From Pomphorhynchus laevis (lineage: Eukaryota > Acanthocephala > Palaeacanthocephala > Echinorhynchida > Pomphorhynchidae), in assembly GCA_012934845.2 (NCBI GenBank), contig WNNJ02003613.1, positions 1-64,000 of the forward strand: 64,000 nt of DNA, written 5' to 3'. Within the stretch, counting starts at the first letter, position 1; each line of letters begins with the position of its first letter. The translations under genes were made by a program, and so were the position numbers. A model generated the notes under the pieces. It was given only the letters and a program-made list of their open reading frames with translations. It made no database searches and was not told the DNA's origin. This document shows, piece after piece, positions 9,245 to 19,945 of this stretch.

Positions 9245-12035
9245 AATACGACCTTGCAAAAAATTTCAAATTGGACCTTGAGCTATTCGTGAGTTACCAA
9301 CGGAAAGCGACTGAATACGCGTGTAGCCATACTTACAAGTCCACTGTTGTCTTTCGTGGTAGCTAGATTTAACCCAGTGAAAGAAAGGCTGGCGTCCCTA
9401 AAACTTTTTGTCAAGGAGGAAAAGGGGATAACTGTTGTGTGTGATTATGTTGCCAATGTTATATCGGAATACGCAGTCTTCTTGAAAGATCTTCAAGCTC
9501 TGCTTGATAGTACTCCTATGAGATATGCACTCATTTTCTTGGGTGACTACAATGCTCATGTCGGTAGCGAAGCGAGCACTTAGAAGAGAGTATTCGGTAG
9601 GAACGGAATGTGAGTGGTGTTGACTTATTGCACTTTTGTTCTCGTAACAATTTGTGCATAACCAACACAATGTTTGAACATAAGGAGATCCATAGATGCA
9701 CAAGGCATCAAGATTCTCTCAGTCAAAAATCACTGATCGATTTTGTAATCGTTTCATCTGATCTGCAACGTTATGTTGTGGACACTCGTGTGAAGAGAGG
9801 ATCTGAGCTGTCAACCGATCACTACCTTGTAGTTAGTAAACTTCGATGGCATGACCGGATGCTAGACAAGCCTGGTAAACCCGAACCTTGGATGATGATG
9901 GGCTAGGAGCGTCTAGCAGATGTTTCTGTCATATACGTTTTTTAGCCTCATTCGGGAGGCTTCTCGGTTGCCAGAAGAGGTGATGAACATTGATTAAGAA
10001 TGAGAAATGTTCAGATTATCGCTTTCCAATGCAACTGTGAAAAGTTGGGGCTCGAAAGCCTTAGGTGTTTTTCTCGGAGGGAATCCTTGAACTGCTTGGT
10101 AGACTCCAACAATTAGATATTTCGTCCAACTAAAGAAGCTGGGTTATAAGCAACTTTGTTTGATAAATCAGTAGAAGCTGTAGACAAGTGCAGAAGGGCA
10201 AAGAGAGCTTCAGCTCGAGCAATTTCCAAAGCGAAGACGGCGGCATGGGAGAAATTAGGAGATTATTTAGCACTCGATTATAGGTAAGCTTAGAAGTTGT
10301 TTTGGAGGACGACCAAGAACCTTCGTGTTGAAAAGTTAAAAGCTTCAAAAGCTGTCTATGCTAAGAGAGGGTCTATGCTAACTGACATTGAAGAAATTCT
10401 TAGTTGATGGAAATAGCATTTTAGGAGTCTCCTTAATCCGGTGGATATGCCTGCTCTTGTAGAAGTAAATCCTTTAGAACCTACTAAAAAGCTTATCTCT
10501 TTGGAATACGTAATTGCTGTTGTCAAAAAAACTTCATAATGACAAGTCTTCTGGAGTAGAAAAGGTTCGATCTAAGCCATTAAAAGCTCTTGACGTTGTA
10601 GGCGTGAAATGGCTTACACGGATCTTCGACGTTGCATTGAAGTCGGTCTAGGTTTCTAGTGAATGGCAAACCGGGTTGGACGTACCGATCTTTTAGACAG
10701 GTGACCAACGAGTGTGTTTCAATTATCGGGGCATCACTCTTCTTAGCCTAACTGGTAAGTTATTTGCTAGATTTCTTAAGTTAAGAATACGGCCTATAGT
10801 TGAGATACATTTGCAAGATGAACAATGCGGCTTTTGTCAAGGTCGTGGAACTACGGATCAGCTTTTTTTACTCTCTTAATTATCCTCGAACGGTCTTAGG
10901 AGTTCGCTCAATTGGTCGACATGTGCTTTATAGATTTGGAGATGGCATTCGACCGAATTCCGCGAGAGAGGTTGTGGGAGGTATCAAGGGAGTATGGAGT
11001 ACCACACTATTTTCGGGTAGCTGTGGCTTCTCTATAAGAACAAAGTATGAGCTGTGTTCGTGTTCTAGGTAGGAAGTCTGTATCACTATCAGTAGGCGTT
11101 GGACTTCGTCAGAGTTGTCTTTTGTCTACATTTTTGTTCTTTGTTTACATGGACAAAATTACGAAACGGTATGCTCTAACGGATGTCAGTCTTCAGTTCA
11201 GTTCCACCAGGATACCATATCTGCTTTTTGTAGATGACGTTGTTTTGTTAGCTTCTTGTTTCGAGGACTTACAATGCCTACTAGATCGATTACGATGGCA
11301 TGTCAAGCGGCAAGGATGTTGGTTAGTACCTCCAAAACTGTCTCTATGTGTTCGTCTCGGATTCAGATGCAAATGCCAATACGGATAAGAAATAAAGTTC
11401 TTCCTTATGTGGAGGATTTCAAGTGCCTTGGGGTATTGTTCTCGAGGAACTACAGGAACATCAAGGAGATTGAAAAGCGGATTTGTGCAGCTAACGCTGC
11501 AATTCGTTCTTTGTATAGATCCGTCGTGGTGAAGCGGGAGTTGAGTCTTCGGGCGAAGCTTTTGTTTTACCACGCGATATTCGTTCCTATCTTAACCAAT
11601 GGTCATGAGCTTTGGTATATGACCGAAATGATAATATTTCGGATACAGGCGACCAAATGAGGTTCTTTCGCGGTATTGCCGGTCTTAGCCTTGTAGATAA
11701 GGTTAGGAATTCAGTTATCCGAGATGGATGCGGAGTAAAGTTGCTGCTTCTCCACATCGAGGAAAATCAGCTCAGGTGGTTAGGTCACGTCCTGAAGATG
11801 TCTAGTGATCGCCTTCCTCTGTGGGTTTTCCAGGCTGGACTCTCTAAAAAGAGACCTCAAGGTAGACCTCTTTACCGGTGGAGAGATTAAATCTCGAAAC
11901 TGGACGAAGACCGCATTGTGGTATCTGAAAGAGAATTCTGGTCTGTCGCCCAGGACTGCGATGTCTGGAGTAGTTTGGTTCGTGCACTGCCTCTACGACT
12001 CGACACCCGGACCAGTGGTTAACAGGTAAAAAATT
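9245..12035 (+). mobile_element. RTE-like LINE, plus copy, degenerate
   Basis: An endonuclease block (9347-9583: ISEYAVFLKDLQAL, LGDYNAHVGSE, then further to 9906 with IDFVIVSSDLQR) is followed by a decayed linker and an RT region. The RT shows CFIDLEMAFDRIPRERLWE (about 10925-10980), LRQSCLLSTFLFFVYMDKI and LFVDDVVLLAS (about 11105-11250), where FVDD stands for the usual FADD. The carboxyl part at 11390-11890 (SVVVKRELSLRAKL, GHELWYMTE, QLRWLGHVLKM) is the signature tail of an RTE-related family common in animals. Frames change repeatedly; the copy is dead. Confidence 0.8.
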
Positions 12036-12103
12036 TTCTCTTGTTGAGAAATTTTTGTTGCTATGTATGCCAGTCATCCTATGTGTGACGACAAACTTCA
12101 ACA

Positions 12104-12145
12104 ACGGTATACGCGTTTCGCTCTAACGGAGCTCATCAGTATCGT
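12104..12145 (-). ncRNA. Type I hammerhead ribozyme, unit 1
   Basis: Read on the minus strand: ACGATA, CTGATGA, GCTC-CGTTA-GAGC, GAAA, CGCG, TA, TACCGT. Stem II is a perfect 4-bp hairpin and the core is complete. Stem I has one mismatch (ACGATA against TACCGT). Stem III is only the palindrome CGCG, so it would form between two copies. Confidence 0.8.
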
Positions 12146-12567
12146 GACTTTAATAAGCATACATAGGTACCTTGACAAACGCTTAAACAATGTCTGAAGC
12201 TCGAAAAACAGAACTACCATTAATCTGAATCATCAGAGGAAATTTAGCATGAGCTCTGTGCATGGCAGTGCGTATTGCGGTTTAACCATGCATCAGGCAC
12301 TATATTTCTTTTAATAGAAATGCTGTTTTATAGGGACACTTTAAAGTGTACAAATATATAAAATAAAATTTGTTGTTACACCTTCCCTGGGACACACAAT
12401 GGTTTACTCGTAAATAAATCACTACGTTTTCCTCATGAAGAGGCATAAACACCAGGCAGCATTCTATATATCCTCATCAGCTCAAGAAATAGAACCGAAT
12501 TATTCTCGCAATATTCAAAGTCGCTACGTATGCCCAGTCATCCTATGTGTGACGACAAACTTCAACA

Positions 12568-12609
12568 ACGGTATACGCGTTTCGCTCTAACGGAGCTCAT
12601 CAGTACCGT
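12568..12609 (-). ncRNA. Type I hammerhead ribozyme, unit 2 (best copy)
   Basis: Minus strand: ACGGTA, CTGATGA, GCTC-CGTTA-GAGC, GAAA, CGCG, TA, TACCGT. Stem I is 6 of 6, stem II 4 of 4, both conserved core strings are intact, and the predicted cleavage lies after GTA. The self-complementary stem III is the short-stem form known from Penelope-like elements, which works best as a dimer. Confidence 0.9.
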
Positions 12610-13031
12610 GACTTTAATAATCATCCATAGGCACCTTAACACACGCTTAAACAATGTCTAAAGCTCGAAAAACAGAACTACCCTTAATCTGAATCATCAG
12701 AGGAAATTTAGCATAAGCTCTGTGCATGGCAGTGCGTATTGCGGTTTAACCATGCATCAGGCACTATATTCCTTTTAATAGAAATGCTGTTTTATAGGGA
12801 CACTTTAAAGTGTACAAATATATAAAATATAATTTGTTGTTACACCTTCCCTGGGACACACAATGGTTTACTCCTAAATAAATCACTATGTTTTCCTCAT
12901 GAAGAGGCATAAACACCAGGCAGCATTCTATATATCCTCATCAGATCAAGAAATAGAACCGAATTATTCTCGCAATATTCAAAGTAGCTACGTATGCCCA
13001 GTCATCCTATGTGTGACGACAAACTTCAACA

Positions 13032-13073
13032 ACGGTATACGCGTTTCGCTCTAGCAGAGCTCATCAGTACCGT
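13032..13073 (-). ncRNA. Type I hammerhead ribozyme, unit 3
   Basis: Same core and stems as at 12568. Only the stem II loop differs (TGCTA instead of CGTTA), leaving both stems untouched, as expected if structure has been selected. Confidence 0.88.
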
Positions 13074-13290
13074 AACTTTAATAATCATCCATAGGCACCT
13101 TAACACACGCTAAAACAATGTATAAAGCTCGAAAAACAAAACTACCCTTAATCTGAATCATCAGAGGAAATTTAGCATAAGCTCTGTGCATGGCAGTGCG
13201 TAGTGCGGTTTAACCATGCATCAGGCACTAAATTCCTTTTAATAAAAATGCTGTTTTACCGGGACACTTTAAAGTGTACAAATATAAAAA

Positions 13291-13725
13291 ATTTTATATT
13301 AATAATTTTATAAGTATAAATCTGCATGCTTTTTTACAACATTCGTCTGGAAGCTTAACCCGGAATACGCCCACCACAGACAGACGCCTAGCCTCCAATG
13401 AGGCGTTTTAACCTTAGTCTATTCATCACTCCAAGGTGGTCTCATCACTGTATCCCTGTAGCTACACAACTTTGACAGTACTTAATCCTCAGTATACCTC
13501 TAATGGAATTCACTAAGCGCACGCTCCTCCACCGGTGACCAGCCTAACCTCTGGTATGGTTTGCGTAAGCAGTTGTTTTACAAGACATCGCCTGTGCTAT
13601 CGTTTCTTCCTTCATCAGCTTACTATGGTTGCTGAACAGGCAACACGCTTGTATACAGCTGAAGCACAATGCACGAGGAAAAGCTCTCTAGCTACAAAGC
13701 ACGAACAAAGCTCTAGCGTCGATGG
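13291..13725. other. Unassigned segment between tandem repeat and minus RTE
   Basis: No domain recognised. It may include the 3' untranslated part of the minus RTE copy that begins at about 13725, or an unrelated insertion. Confidence 0.3.
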
Positions 13726-15640
13726 ACGTGTCCTAGTCACCTCAGCTGGCTTTCTTCGATGTGGAGAAGCATCGACTTTACTCCGATTCCATCCCCAATG
13801 ACCGAATTCCTAACCTTATCTATAAGGCTAAGACCGGCAATACAGCGAAGGAACCTCATTTCGTTCGCCTATATCCAAAATATTATCCTGTCGGTCATAG
13901 CTCAAAGCTCATGACCATAGGTTAAGACAGAAACGAAGATTGAGTGGTAAACTGAAAGCTTCGCCCGAAGACTCAACTCCCGCTTCCTCACGACACGGTT
14001 AGCGATCTCTTAAGACCGTTCAAGGATAATTGATAGAGTAAAGAGCTGATCCGTAGTTCCACGACTTAGACGAAAGCCACATTGTTCCTCTTACAACTGT
14101 TCCTCAACTATAGGCCGTATCCTTAACTCAAGAATTTTTGCAAATAGCTTACCAGTTTGGCTAAGAAGAGTGGTTCCCCGATAATTTAAACACACTTTTC
14201 GGTTACATTTATAAGATATCGGTACGTCCACCCCAGATCACCACTCACTAGGAACCTTGCCCGACTTCAATGCAACATTGAAGATCCGTGTTAGCCACTT
14301 CATGCCAACAACGTCGAGAGCCTTAAAGCTTTAGTTCGAATATCGTCTACTCCATAAGACTTGCCATTACGAAGTTTTTTTAACAACAGCAATGACCTTT
14401 TCTAAAGAGATGAGCTCTTCCGTTGGTTCTGAAGGCTCTACTTCTACAACAGAAGTCATATTGATCGGATTAAGGAGACTCCTAAAATGCTCTTTCCAAC
14501 TACCAATAATTTCTTTAATGTTAGTCAGCATGGATCCTGTCTTGTCATAGACAGTTTAAGGAGTTTTCTGCTTTCCAACACGATGGTTCTTTATCGTCAT
14601 CCAGTACATCTTCTAAGCTTACCCATAATCAAGTGCTAAGTAATCTCGTAATTTCTCCCCTGAGCCTTCTTTGATTCAGTAACTGATCTAGCTGAAGCTC
14701 TCTTTGTCCTTCGGTACTTGTCTACAGCTTCCACTGATTCATCTGACAAAGTTGCCTTATAAGCCATCTTCTTCTGTTGGACAAAATCTCTAACTATTGA
14801 TGTCTATCAAGCAGTTCAAGTATTTCCTCCGCGACAAGCACCTAATGCCTTCGAGCCACAACTTTTCACAGTTGCTTTGGAAAGCGAGGATCTGAAGATC
14901 TCTCATTCCTGATCAATGCTCTTCACCTCATCTGGTAACCGAGAAAAGTCATTCCGGATGTATCCAGAAAAACGTTCTTTGACAGAAACATCTGCTAGAC
15001 GCTCCCAGCGCACCCTCACATAATGTTTGGATATTTCAGGCTGCTCTAGCATTTGATCTTTGACTGAGAGAACAAAAGTGCAATAATTCAACACCACTAG
15101 CATTCAGATCAGAGAGTCCGTTCCTCCCCAACACTCCCTTCCGAGTGCTACTGTCGCTACCAACATGAGCATTGAAGTCACCCAATAGAATGAGGGAAAC
15201 TCTAACAGGAAATCTATCAATCAGAGCCTGAAGATCTTCCACGAAGGCTGCGTATTCCGAGATAATGTTGGGAGCATACGCACACACAACAATTATCCCC
15301 TTGCCCTCTTTGACTTAAAGTCTTAGAGACGCCAGCCTTTCGTTGACTGGGTTTAATCTCTCTACAACGAACGACAACCGGGGACTTTTAAGTATCCCTA
15401 CACCAGCCTGTCGTCGCTTTTCGTTGGTAACTCCCCAATAGTTCAAGGTCCAGCCTTGATCATAAAGTTCAGTTCTAGTTCCAAAATAGTGAAGAGAGGC
15501 CACTTCGACTATTTTAAGACCGAAGCGAACCATCTCTTCAACTAATTCTTGTTTATATTCCGTCAGCGAGATGACATTCCACGTTCCTACATAAAGGCTA
15601 GTCCGCTTCTGATGTTGATGCCTCTTTCACTGTCTCCGTA
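13725..15640 (-). mobile_element. RTE-like LINE, minus copy, degenerate
   Basis: Second copy of the family at 9.2-12.0 kb. The amino end is well kept: 15315-15533 (RRQAGVGILKSPRLSFVVER) and 15036-15287 (ISEYAAFVEDLQALID, LILLGDFNAHVGSD). The RT is decayed; 13700-13960 still shows the tail block (VKSMLLHIEESQLR) and the SVVVKRELS region. It lies head-to-head in reverse to the plus copy with the 464-bp repeat between them. Confidence 0.8.
15036..15533 (-). pseudogene. Endonuclease domain of the minus RTE copy
   Basis: Two neighbouring open blocks make an apurinic-type endonuclease amino region with the diagnostic GDFNAHVG motif (metal and phosphate binding in the exonuclease-endonuclease-phosphatase fold) near 15165-15190. 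A frame break separates the blocks at about 15300. In intact elements this domain nicks the target DNA to prime reverse transcription. No RT of usable length follows. Confidence 0.7.
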
Positions 15641-15760
15641 ATATATGTAATTTTATATCTGAATGTGTTAAACTGTGCTCCGGGAGCTAATAAGTTTCAG
15701 TTTCATAATTGTAGATGTTGTTAAAAACCGGAGTTCGATTACAAGCAGAGCAGACTTCGT

Positions 15761-15838
15761 TATCACTCCTAGACGATCTGATGGAAGGCGCCAACACTCA
15801 TCAGTAGGGTGAACTACCATCAATCGTTTCGGCTGCAT
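15761..15838 (-). ncRNA. Hammerhead strands in reversed order (15.8 kb, minus)
   Basis: Minus strand: GCAGCC-GAAA-CGATTGATGG, CACCCTA-CTGATGA-GTGTTGG, CCATCAGATCG-TC-TAGGAGTG. The core is intact, stem III is good, stem II is poor. Confidence 0.45.
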
Positions 15839-15993
15839 TGTGATATATTTAAAAGGCATCTCCGAGAATTCGCTGACGTGGTAGAATGAGCATAGCTTCT
15901 TTAAACAAACCACGTGCTTTCCGGATCATCCTAATTTATTCGGAAAAATTTTATTGCTTTCGTTGGTTGTTTTATCACAGGAAAGATATATCA

Positions 15994-16072
15994 CAAGGCA
16001 GCCGAAACGACTGATGGTAGTTCACACTACTGATTAGTGCTACCGGATACCATCAGATTGTCTAGGAGTGAT
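15994..16072 (+). ncRNA. Hammerhead strands in reversed order (16.0 kb)
   Basis: GGCAGCC-GAAA, stem III 5' arm CGACTGATGGTA, CTGATTA (decayed core), GTGCTACC, stem III 3' arm TACCATCAGATTG, TC, TAGGAGTG. Stem III has nine continuous pairs (CTGATGGTA with TACCATCAG) plus three. Its sequence differs from the satellite's stem III while staying complementary. Confidence 0.45.
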
Positions 16073-16249
16073 AACGAAGTCTGCTCTGCTTGTAATCTAA
16101 CTCCAGTTTATGGCAAAATACTTGATTATAAAACTGTAGCTTGTAAGCTCCCGGAGTACAGTGTGAACCATTCAGCTCTTAAATTATATATATACTAAAT
16201 GGTGTTGCTTGATAGACTGGACTTTGATACACGACTTTCAGTCAACAAG

Positions 16250-16330
16250 TCACTTCTAGACGACCAAGGAGTACCCGTTAACACTCATCAGTAGAATGAA
16301 GTACTCACTGGTCGTTTCGGTTGCCTGTGT
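16250..16330 (-). ncRNA. Hammerhead strands in reversed order (16.3 kb)
   Basis: The tandem neighbour of the module at 16613-16692, with the same core strings; stems II and III carry a few mismatches. Together the two give the pair of units needed for the cross-unit fold. Confidence 0.5.
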
Positions 16331-16612
16331 TACATTGTGAATAAAGGAGTTTCCGACACTTTGCATAATTGTCTGAGGCTTACGCTCTTTACCATATCGA
16401 ATTGCTGTGCGGACCATCCTTAAACACTAGCCAGAGGTTGTTGCTGAATTGTCGCTGCACTCGTTGGATTTTTAATTGATACGGCATGTATAATAGTAGT
16501 GCACGGATGTGCAGAGTAGACAACGGTCTAGGATTTCTTACGAAATACGGCATTTATACTAAATGGTGTTGCTTGATAGACTGGACTTCGATTCACGACT
16601 TTCAGTCACCAT

Positions 16613-16692
16613 GTCACTTCTAGACGACCAATGAGTACCCGGCAACACTCATCAGTAGAATGAAGTATTCACTGGTCGTTTCGGTTGCCTGT
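16613..16692 (-). ncRNA. Hammerhead strands in reversed order (16.65 kb, best copy)
   Basis: Minus strand order: GGCAACC-GAAA, CGACCAGTGAATA, TTCTA-CTGATGA, GTGTTGCC, TACTCATTGGTCG-TC, TAGAA. Stem I is a perfect 5 bp (TAGAA with TTCTA). Stem II is GGCAACC with G-(bulged T)-GTTGCC. Stem III has 11 of 13 pairs. All three helices differ in sequence from the 357-bp satellite yet remain paired, so bases covary. Confidence 0.6.
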
Positions 16693-17019
16693 GTGATATT
16701 GTGAATACAGGAGTTTCCGACACTTTACATAATTGTCTGAGGCTTACGCTCTTTACCAGATCGAGTTGATGTGCAGATATCCTTAAACACTAGGCAGAGG
16801 TTGTTGCTGAATTGTCGCTGCATTCGTTGATCCTTAATGAATATGGCACGTATATTAGTAGTACACGGATGTGCTGAGTATACAACGGTCTAGGATTTCT
16901 TTCGAAATACGGCATATATACTAAATAGTGCTGCTTGATAAACTGGACTTCGATTCACGACTTTCAGTCACCATGTCACTTCTAGACAACCAATGAGTAC
17001 CCGGTATTGGTGGAATGTC

Positions 17020-17104
17020 GATTTGGATGCCATTCATATCGCGACAGTTTGGCAGTGTTTACTCGACACTGACGAACTGTCACCATATCAATGGCATCCA
17101 AATC
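17020..17104. repeat. Imperfect inverted repeat at the Penelope-like 5' end
   Basis: GATTTGGATGCCATT at 17020 faces its complement at 17090-17104, with further pairing (GACAGTT, CAGTGT) inward around a short loop. It sits exactly where the upstream tandem repeat stops. Confidence 0.8.
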
Positions 17105-17511
17105 GCAGAAGATTTGCACAGAGACATCATAAAATAAACAATGAAAAATATGTAGTAGAAGCTTCACCTACAATTAACCTGACAACAGAGGAGAAACATG
17201 TACTTCAGCTGGGTTTAAATTTTGCGATAGCTCCTTTGGAGTAGGATAGATTTGAAGTTTCGAAAAACTTAAAGCAATCAATTAATGCTATATATGGAAA
17301 AACTAATCAACCATCTACAAGTCAAAAAAAACAATAGAGCAAATATGGACGAAATACTTAAAGAATAAGCAAGTTAAAACGTCGGGAAATGTATCTAAGG
17401 AACAGCTGAGATTAATAATGGGTTTAAAAAAGAGAGGATTGTGTCATTAAGAAGGCAGACAAAGAATGTTTTCCAGTTGTTTGGGCGACGTCAGATTATG
17501 TTTCCGAAGGA

Positions 17512-18069
17512 TTGCGACAATTTTCTTCAGACTTGTATGTACAGGTGAATGCGGATGCTCTTAGTAAGCCTATTCATGCCCTCAGAGATCATTTGACACA
17601 GCATATTTCCCTCAGAAACTTAGAACCAGAACAACTTCAAATATTGACACCATCACTTATGAACTTTGGCACATTCTATATGCTGCCAAATGTACACAAA
17701 CCAGAAAGACCTTTTGTTATTCGACCGATTGTGAGCTGTAAAAACACAGTAATGGAAAAGTTATCTAAATATATACACAAATTACTTATACCACTTGCTA
17801 AAAATGTCCCAACTTATATAAGTAGCTCATTGCAATTCATTCGAAAATTAAAAAATCTAAATATAGCAACAAACGACAAGCTAACAATTGTTACAGCTGA
17901 TATTACTTCACTCTACAAAAACATTCCTCATCGAGAAGGAATAGATGCAGTAACAAGTTTTATGAATTATAGCAAATGGCCCAAAATGAAATGCACATTT
18001 GTAGTGGAATCAATTGATCTTATTCTCGATCACAACATATTTCGATTTGACGACACATACTACAAATAA
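17512..18069 (+). pseudogene. Penelope-like RT core
   Basis: A 185-codon block carrying the Penelope-family fingers motif LPNVHKP (usually LPKIHK) at about residues 59-65 and the palm motif A ADITSLYKNIPH at about residues 134-145. It stops shortly before motif B. Reverse transcriptases of this family are related to telomerase RT and use target-primed synthesis. The remaining motifs lie downstream in other blocks. Confidence 0.8.
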
Positions 18070-18794
18070 GTAAAAGGAACAGCCATGGGAACACCCATGG
18101 CTGTTCCCATGGATGTTCCTTGATAGAGCCAGCTGTGATAGTGAAGTACGAGATAGATATTCTGCTCTACGTGAGATACATTGATGATATTTTCATAATC
18201 TGGATAGGAACGAGTGAGAAGTTGACTCTATTTAAGACCGAATTGAACAATGGGCCGTTTGATTTCAATTTCGAAACGGGTGATAAATTGCCATTTCTAG
18301 ATATAATAGTTTTAACAGATGGTAACAACATCAAGCAGAAGTTCTACAAAAAACTCACTTCAAAAAATGATTTGTTACTTCATGCAGGGTCTTGTCAACC
18401 TTCATCCGTAAAAAGGTCAACGATTTATCCGGAAGCTTTGGGACGGAGAAGGTATACATGGATGTGAGTAATATGGAAAGTGCACATGCAGATTTTAGAA
18501 ATATTTCACTGAATAGAGGTTATACCTATAGACAGACGTATTAACACGTACATAAGGTACGAAGAATGGATCACACAACGTCGATAGAAAAAAGTGATAG
18601 TAAGTTCATGCGAGATAAGCGTATGTTGGTTCTAGCATATCACCCAGGACTTGCAAATCTAAGAAAATACATGAATCAAATAATAAAAGAATATGGGTCA
18701 AATGCAGATATAAAAACTGTATTTAAGGTACCCCTAAAATTAGGTAACTACTTTACTTGTGATAAGTCTAAAAATGCTAATGACATATCAATAA

Positions 18795-19214
18795 ATGGGT
18801 GCATGTCGTGTAAACGTCCTAGGTGTAAGACGTGAATCCATATGTGACACCAATACCTATATTAGCACAACCACCAATCGCAAGTATCTTATTAAAGGAA
18901 ATTTCAACTGTGCCACTAAAGATATCATATACATCGCACATTGTGGTAGTGGCAATCATCAATACGTAGGTGAATCATGCCGATCTCTTAGTGAAAGGCT
19001 AAATAACAGACGAGCAGATATTAAGGCAAATAGTAAAGAGAATGATGCATTCGTACGGCATATCGTAGAAAATGATGACGAACACATATTGAGATATACA
19101 GTGGTAGCATCAACATTTAGAAGCACAGAAGAAAGACGCGGTGACATGCAGCTGATTGATCGTGATCCATGTTTATTAAATGATAAACATATTTTTTATT
19201 TAGACTTAACGTAA
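18795..19214 (+). pseudogene. GIY-YIG endonuclease domain of the Penelope-like element
   Basis: 139 codons. The nuclease core shows YIAHC, HQYVGES (the YVG half of the GIY-YIG signature) and SLSERLNNRRADI with the catalytic arginine context, followed by FVRHIVENDDEH. Upstream CMSC and CPRC-like cysteines (18800-18830) match the Cys-rich linker that precedes the nuclease in this family. It nicks target DNA in intact elements. Confidence 0.85.
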
Positions 19215-19548
19215 CTTTGGATTTATGATGTTTTCTAATTTTAAGCACTGTTTTTAGATTGAAAAAGGTTTCGGCCGAAAACGTTAAAATTTTTTTTCTG
19301 TATTCCTGGTATTTCTTCAAACTAATATATATTAGTATGGAGCCATATATTTGTCTTAATTTTGAAATCCTACGAAAAAGAAGCAAGCATTTATTGACGT
19401 TTCGGCTTGTTAGCCTTTTTCAATTGTTATTAACTTGAACGCTTATAACTTGTTTAAAAAGTATATATATTAGAGATTTCATTCAACCGGGACTGTCTAT
19501 TACACCTATCTGCTTTTCTCTACATATAGAGAATTTCATGCTTATACA

Positions 19549-19597
19549 CTGCAAGACGGCGTACAGTTTCGGCTTTGAGAAGCCTCATCAGTTGCAG
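19549..19597 (-). ncRNA. Type I hammerhead ribozyme
   Basis: Minus strand: CTGCAA, CTGATGA, GGCTT-CTCA-AAGCC, GAAA, CTG-TACG-CCG, TC, TTGCAG. Stem I is 6 of 6, stem II 5 of 5. Stem III has one mismatch. The predicted cleavage follows GTC. Confidence 0.9.
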
Positions 19598-19896
19598 CAA
19601 TACAATGTATACACAAAAACATACTATATATAGATTAAAGCAGAAAGAGTTTACTATATGCTAATTGCATGACGTAGCTTGCACTTTCGAAGTCATTGCA
19701 ATGCAGTGAATTCTTTTCAGTGTAATATACATCAGCGGGATCACTAAATGATTAATATAATAAATTACAAAGGAAACAGCACCGCCGCCTGGGATCCTCA
19801 GAGGACCAATAAATACATTAGAGGTTTGATTCAACCAGGACTGTCTATTACATCTATCTGATTTTCTCTCTATATAGAGAATTTCATGCTTCTTCA

Positions 19897-19945
19897 CTGC
19901 AAGACGGCGTACCGTTTCGGCTTTGAGAAGCCTCATCAGTTGCAG
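19897..19945 (-). ncRNA. Type I hammerhead ribozyme (best in window)
   Basis: Same as at 19549, but stem III is a perfect CGG/CCG closed by a TACG tetraloop. Every conserved core base is present: CTGATGA, GAAA and GTC. I would expect this RNA to self-cleave. Confidence 0.93.

Larger units (their letters stand above)
12050..13290 (-). repeat. 464-bp tandem repeat, about 2.65 units, each with a hammerhead
   Basis: The hammerhead cores lie at 12104, 12568 and 13032, exactly 464 bp apart. The flanks (GTATGCCCAGTCATCC, the block around GGCAGTGCGTA, and TACACCTTCCCTGGGACA) repeat with the same period. The third unit is cut at about 13290. Units differ by a few percent. Short hammerhead-bearing tandem repeats of this kind are known from Penelope-like element terminal repeats and related satellites. 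Confidence 0.9.
15660..16165. repeat. Diverged inverted repeat containing two opposed hammerhead-like modules
   Basis: The arm 15670-15850 is the reverse complement of 15990-16165 (shared blocks GAAGTCTGCTCTGCTTGTAA, GTCTAGGAGTGATAACG and AAGCTCCCGGAG-like sequence), at roughly 80-85% by eye. The modules lie at 15761-15838 (minus) and 15994-16072 (plus). Both resemble the satellite core at 338-417. Confidence 0.75.
16190..17010 (-). repeat. ~361-bp tandem repeat, about 2.2 units
   Basis: The block ACTAAATGGTGTTGCTTGAT recurs near 16196 and 16557, with a diverged third copy at 16919 that is cut at about 17010 where Penelope-like coding sequence starts. The two complete units carry minus-strand modules at 16250-16330 and 16613-16692. 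Confidence 0.85.
17010..19214 (+). mobile_element. Penelope-like element with RT and GIY-YIG endonuclease
   Basis: Order along the plus strand: amino region with TTEEKHVLQLGLNFAIAP (17180-17240); RT fingers and palm at 17512-18069 (FYMLPNVHKP, ADITSLYKNIPHREG); GTAMGTPMA at about 18075-18105; RYIDDIFIIW and LPFLDIIVLTDG at 18170-18320; then a cysteine-bearing linker and a GIY-YIG nuclease at 18840-19214 (DIIYIAHC, QYVGESCRSLSERLNNRR). This is the canonical RT-then-nuclease order of endonuclease-bearing Penelope-like elements. Several frame breaks show that the copy is dead. A hairpin (17020-17104) marks the 5' end. Confidence 0.9.

Noticed and set aside
12440-12500. Second CTGATGA on the minus strand in the 464-bp repeat
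   Set aside because: No GAAA follows at hammerhead distance and no stem II forms.
13535-13801. 88-codon plus-strand open frame
   Set aside because: Partly antisense to the minus RTE copy (LLHIEESQLR on the other strand) and partly in unassigned sequence.
18075-18120. Internal palindrome in the Penelope-like RT as a regulatory hairpin
   Set aside because: The repeated CCATGG/GTTCC blocks most simply reflect a small local duplication-inversion in motif B coding sequence.
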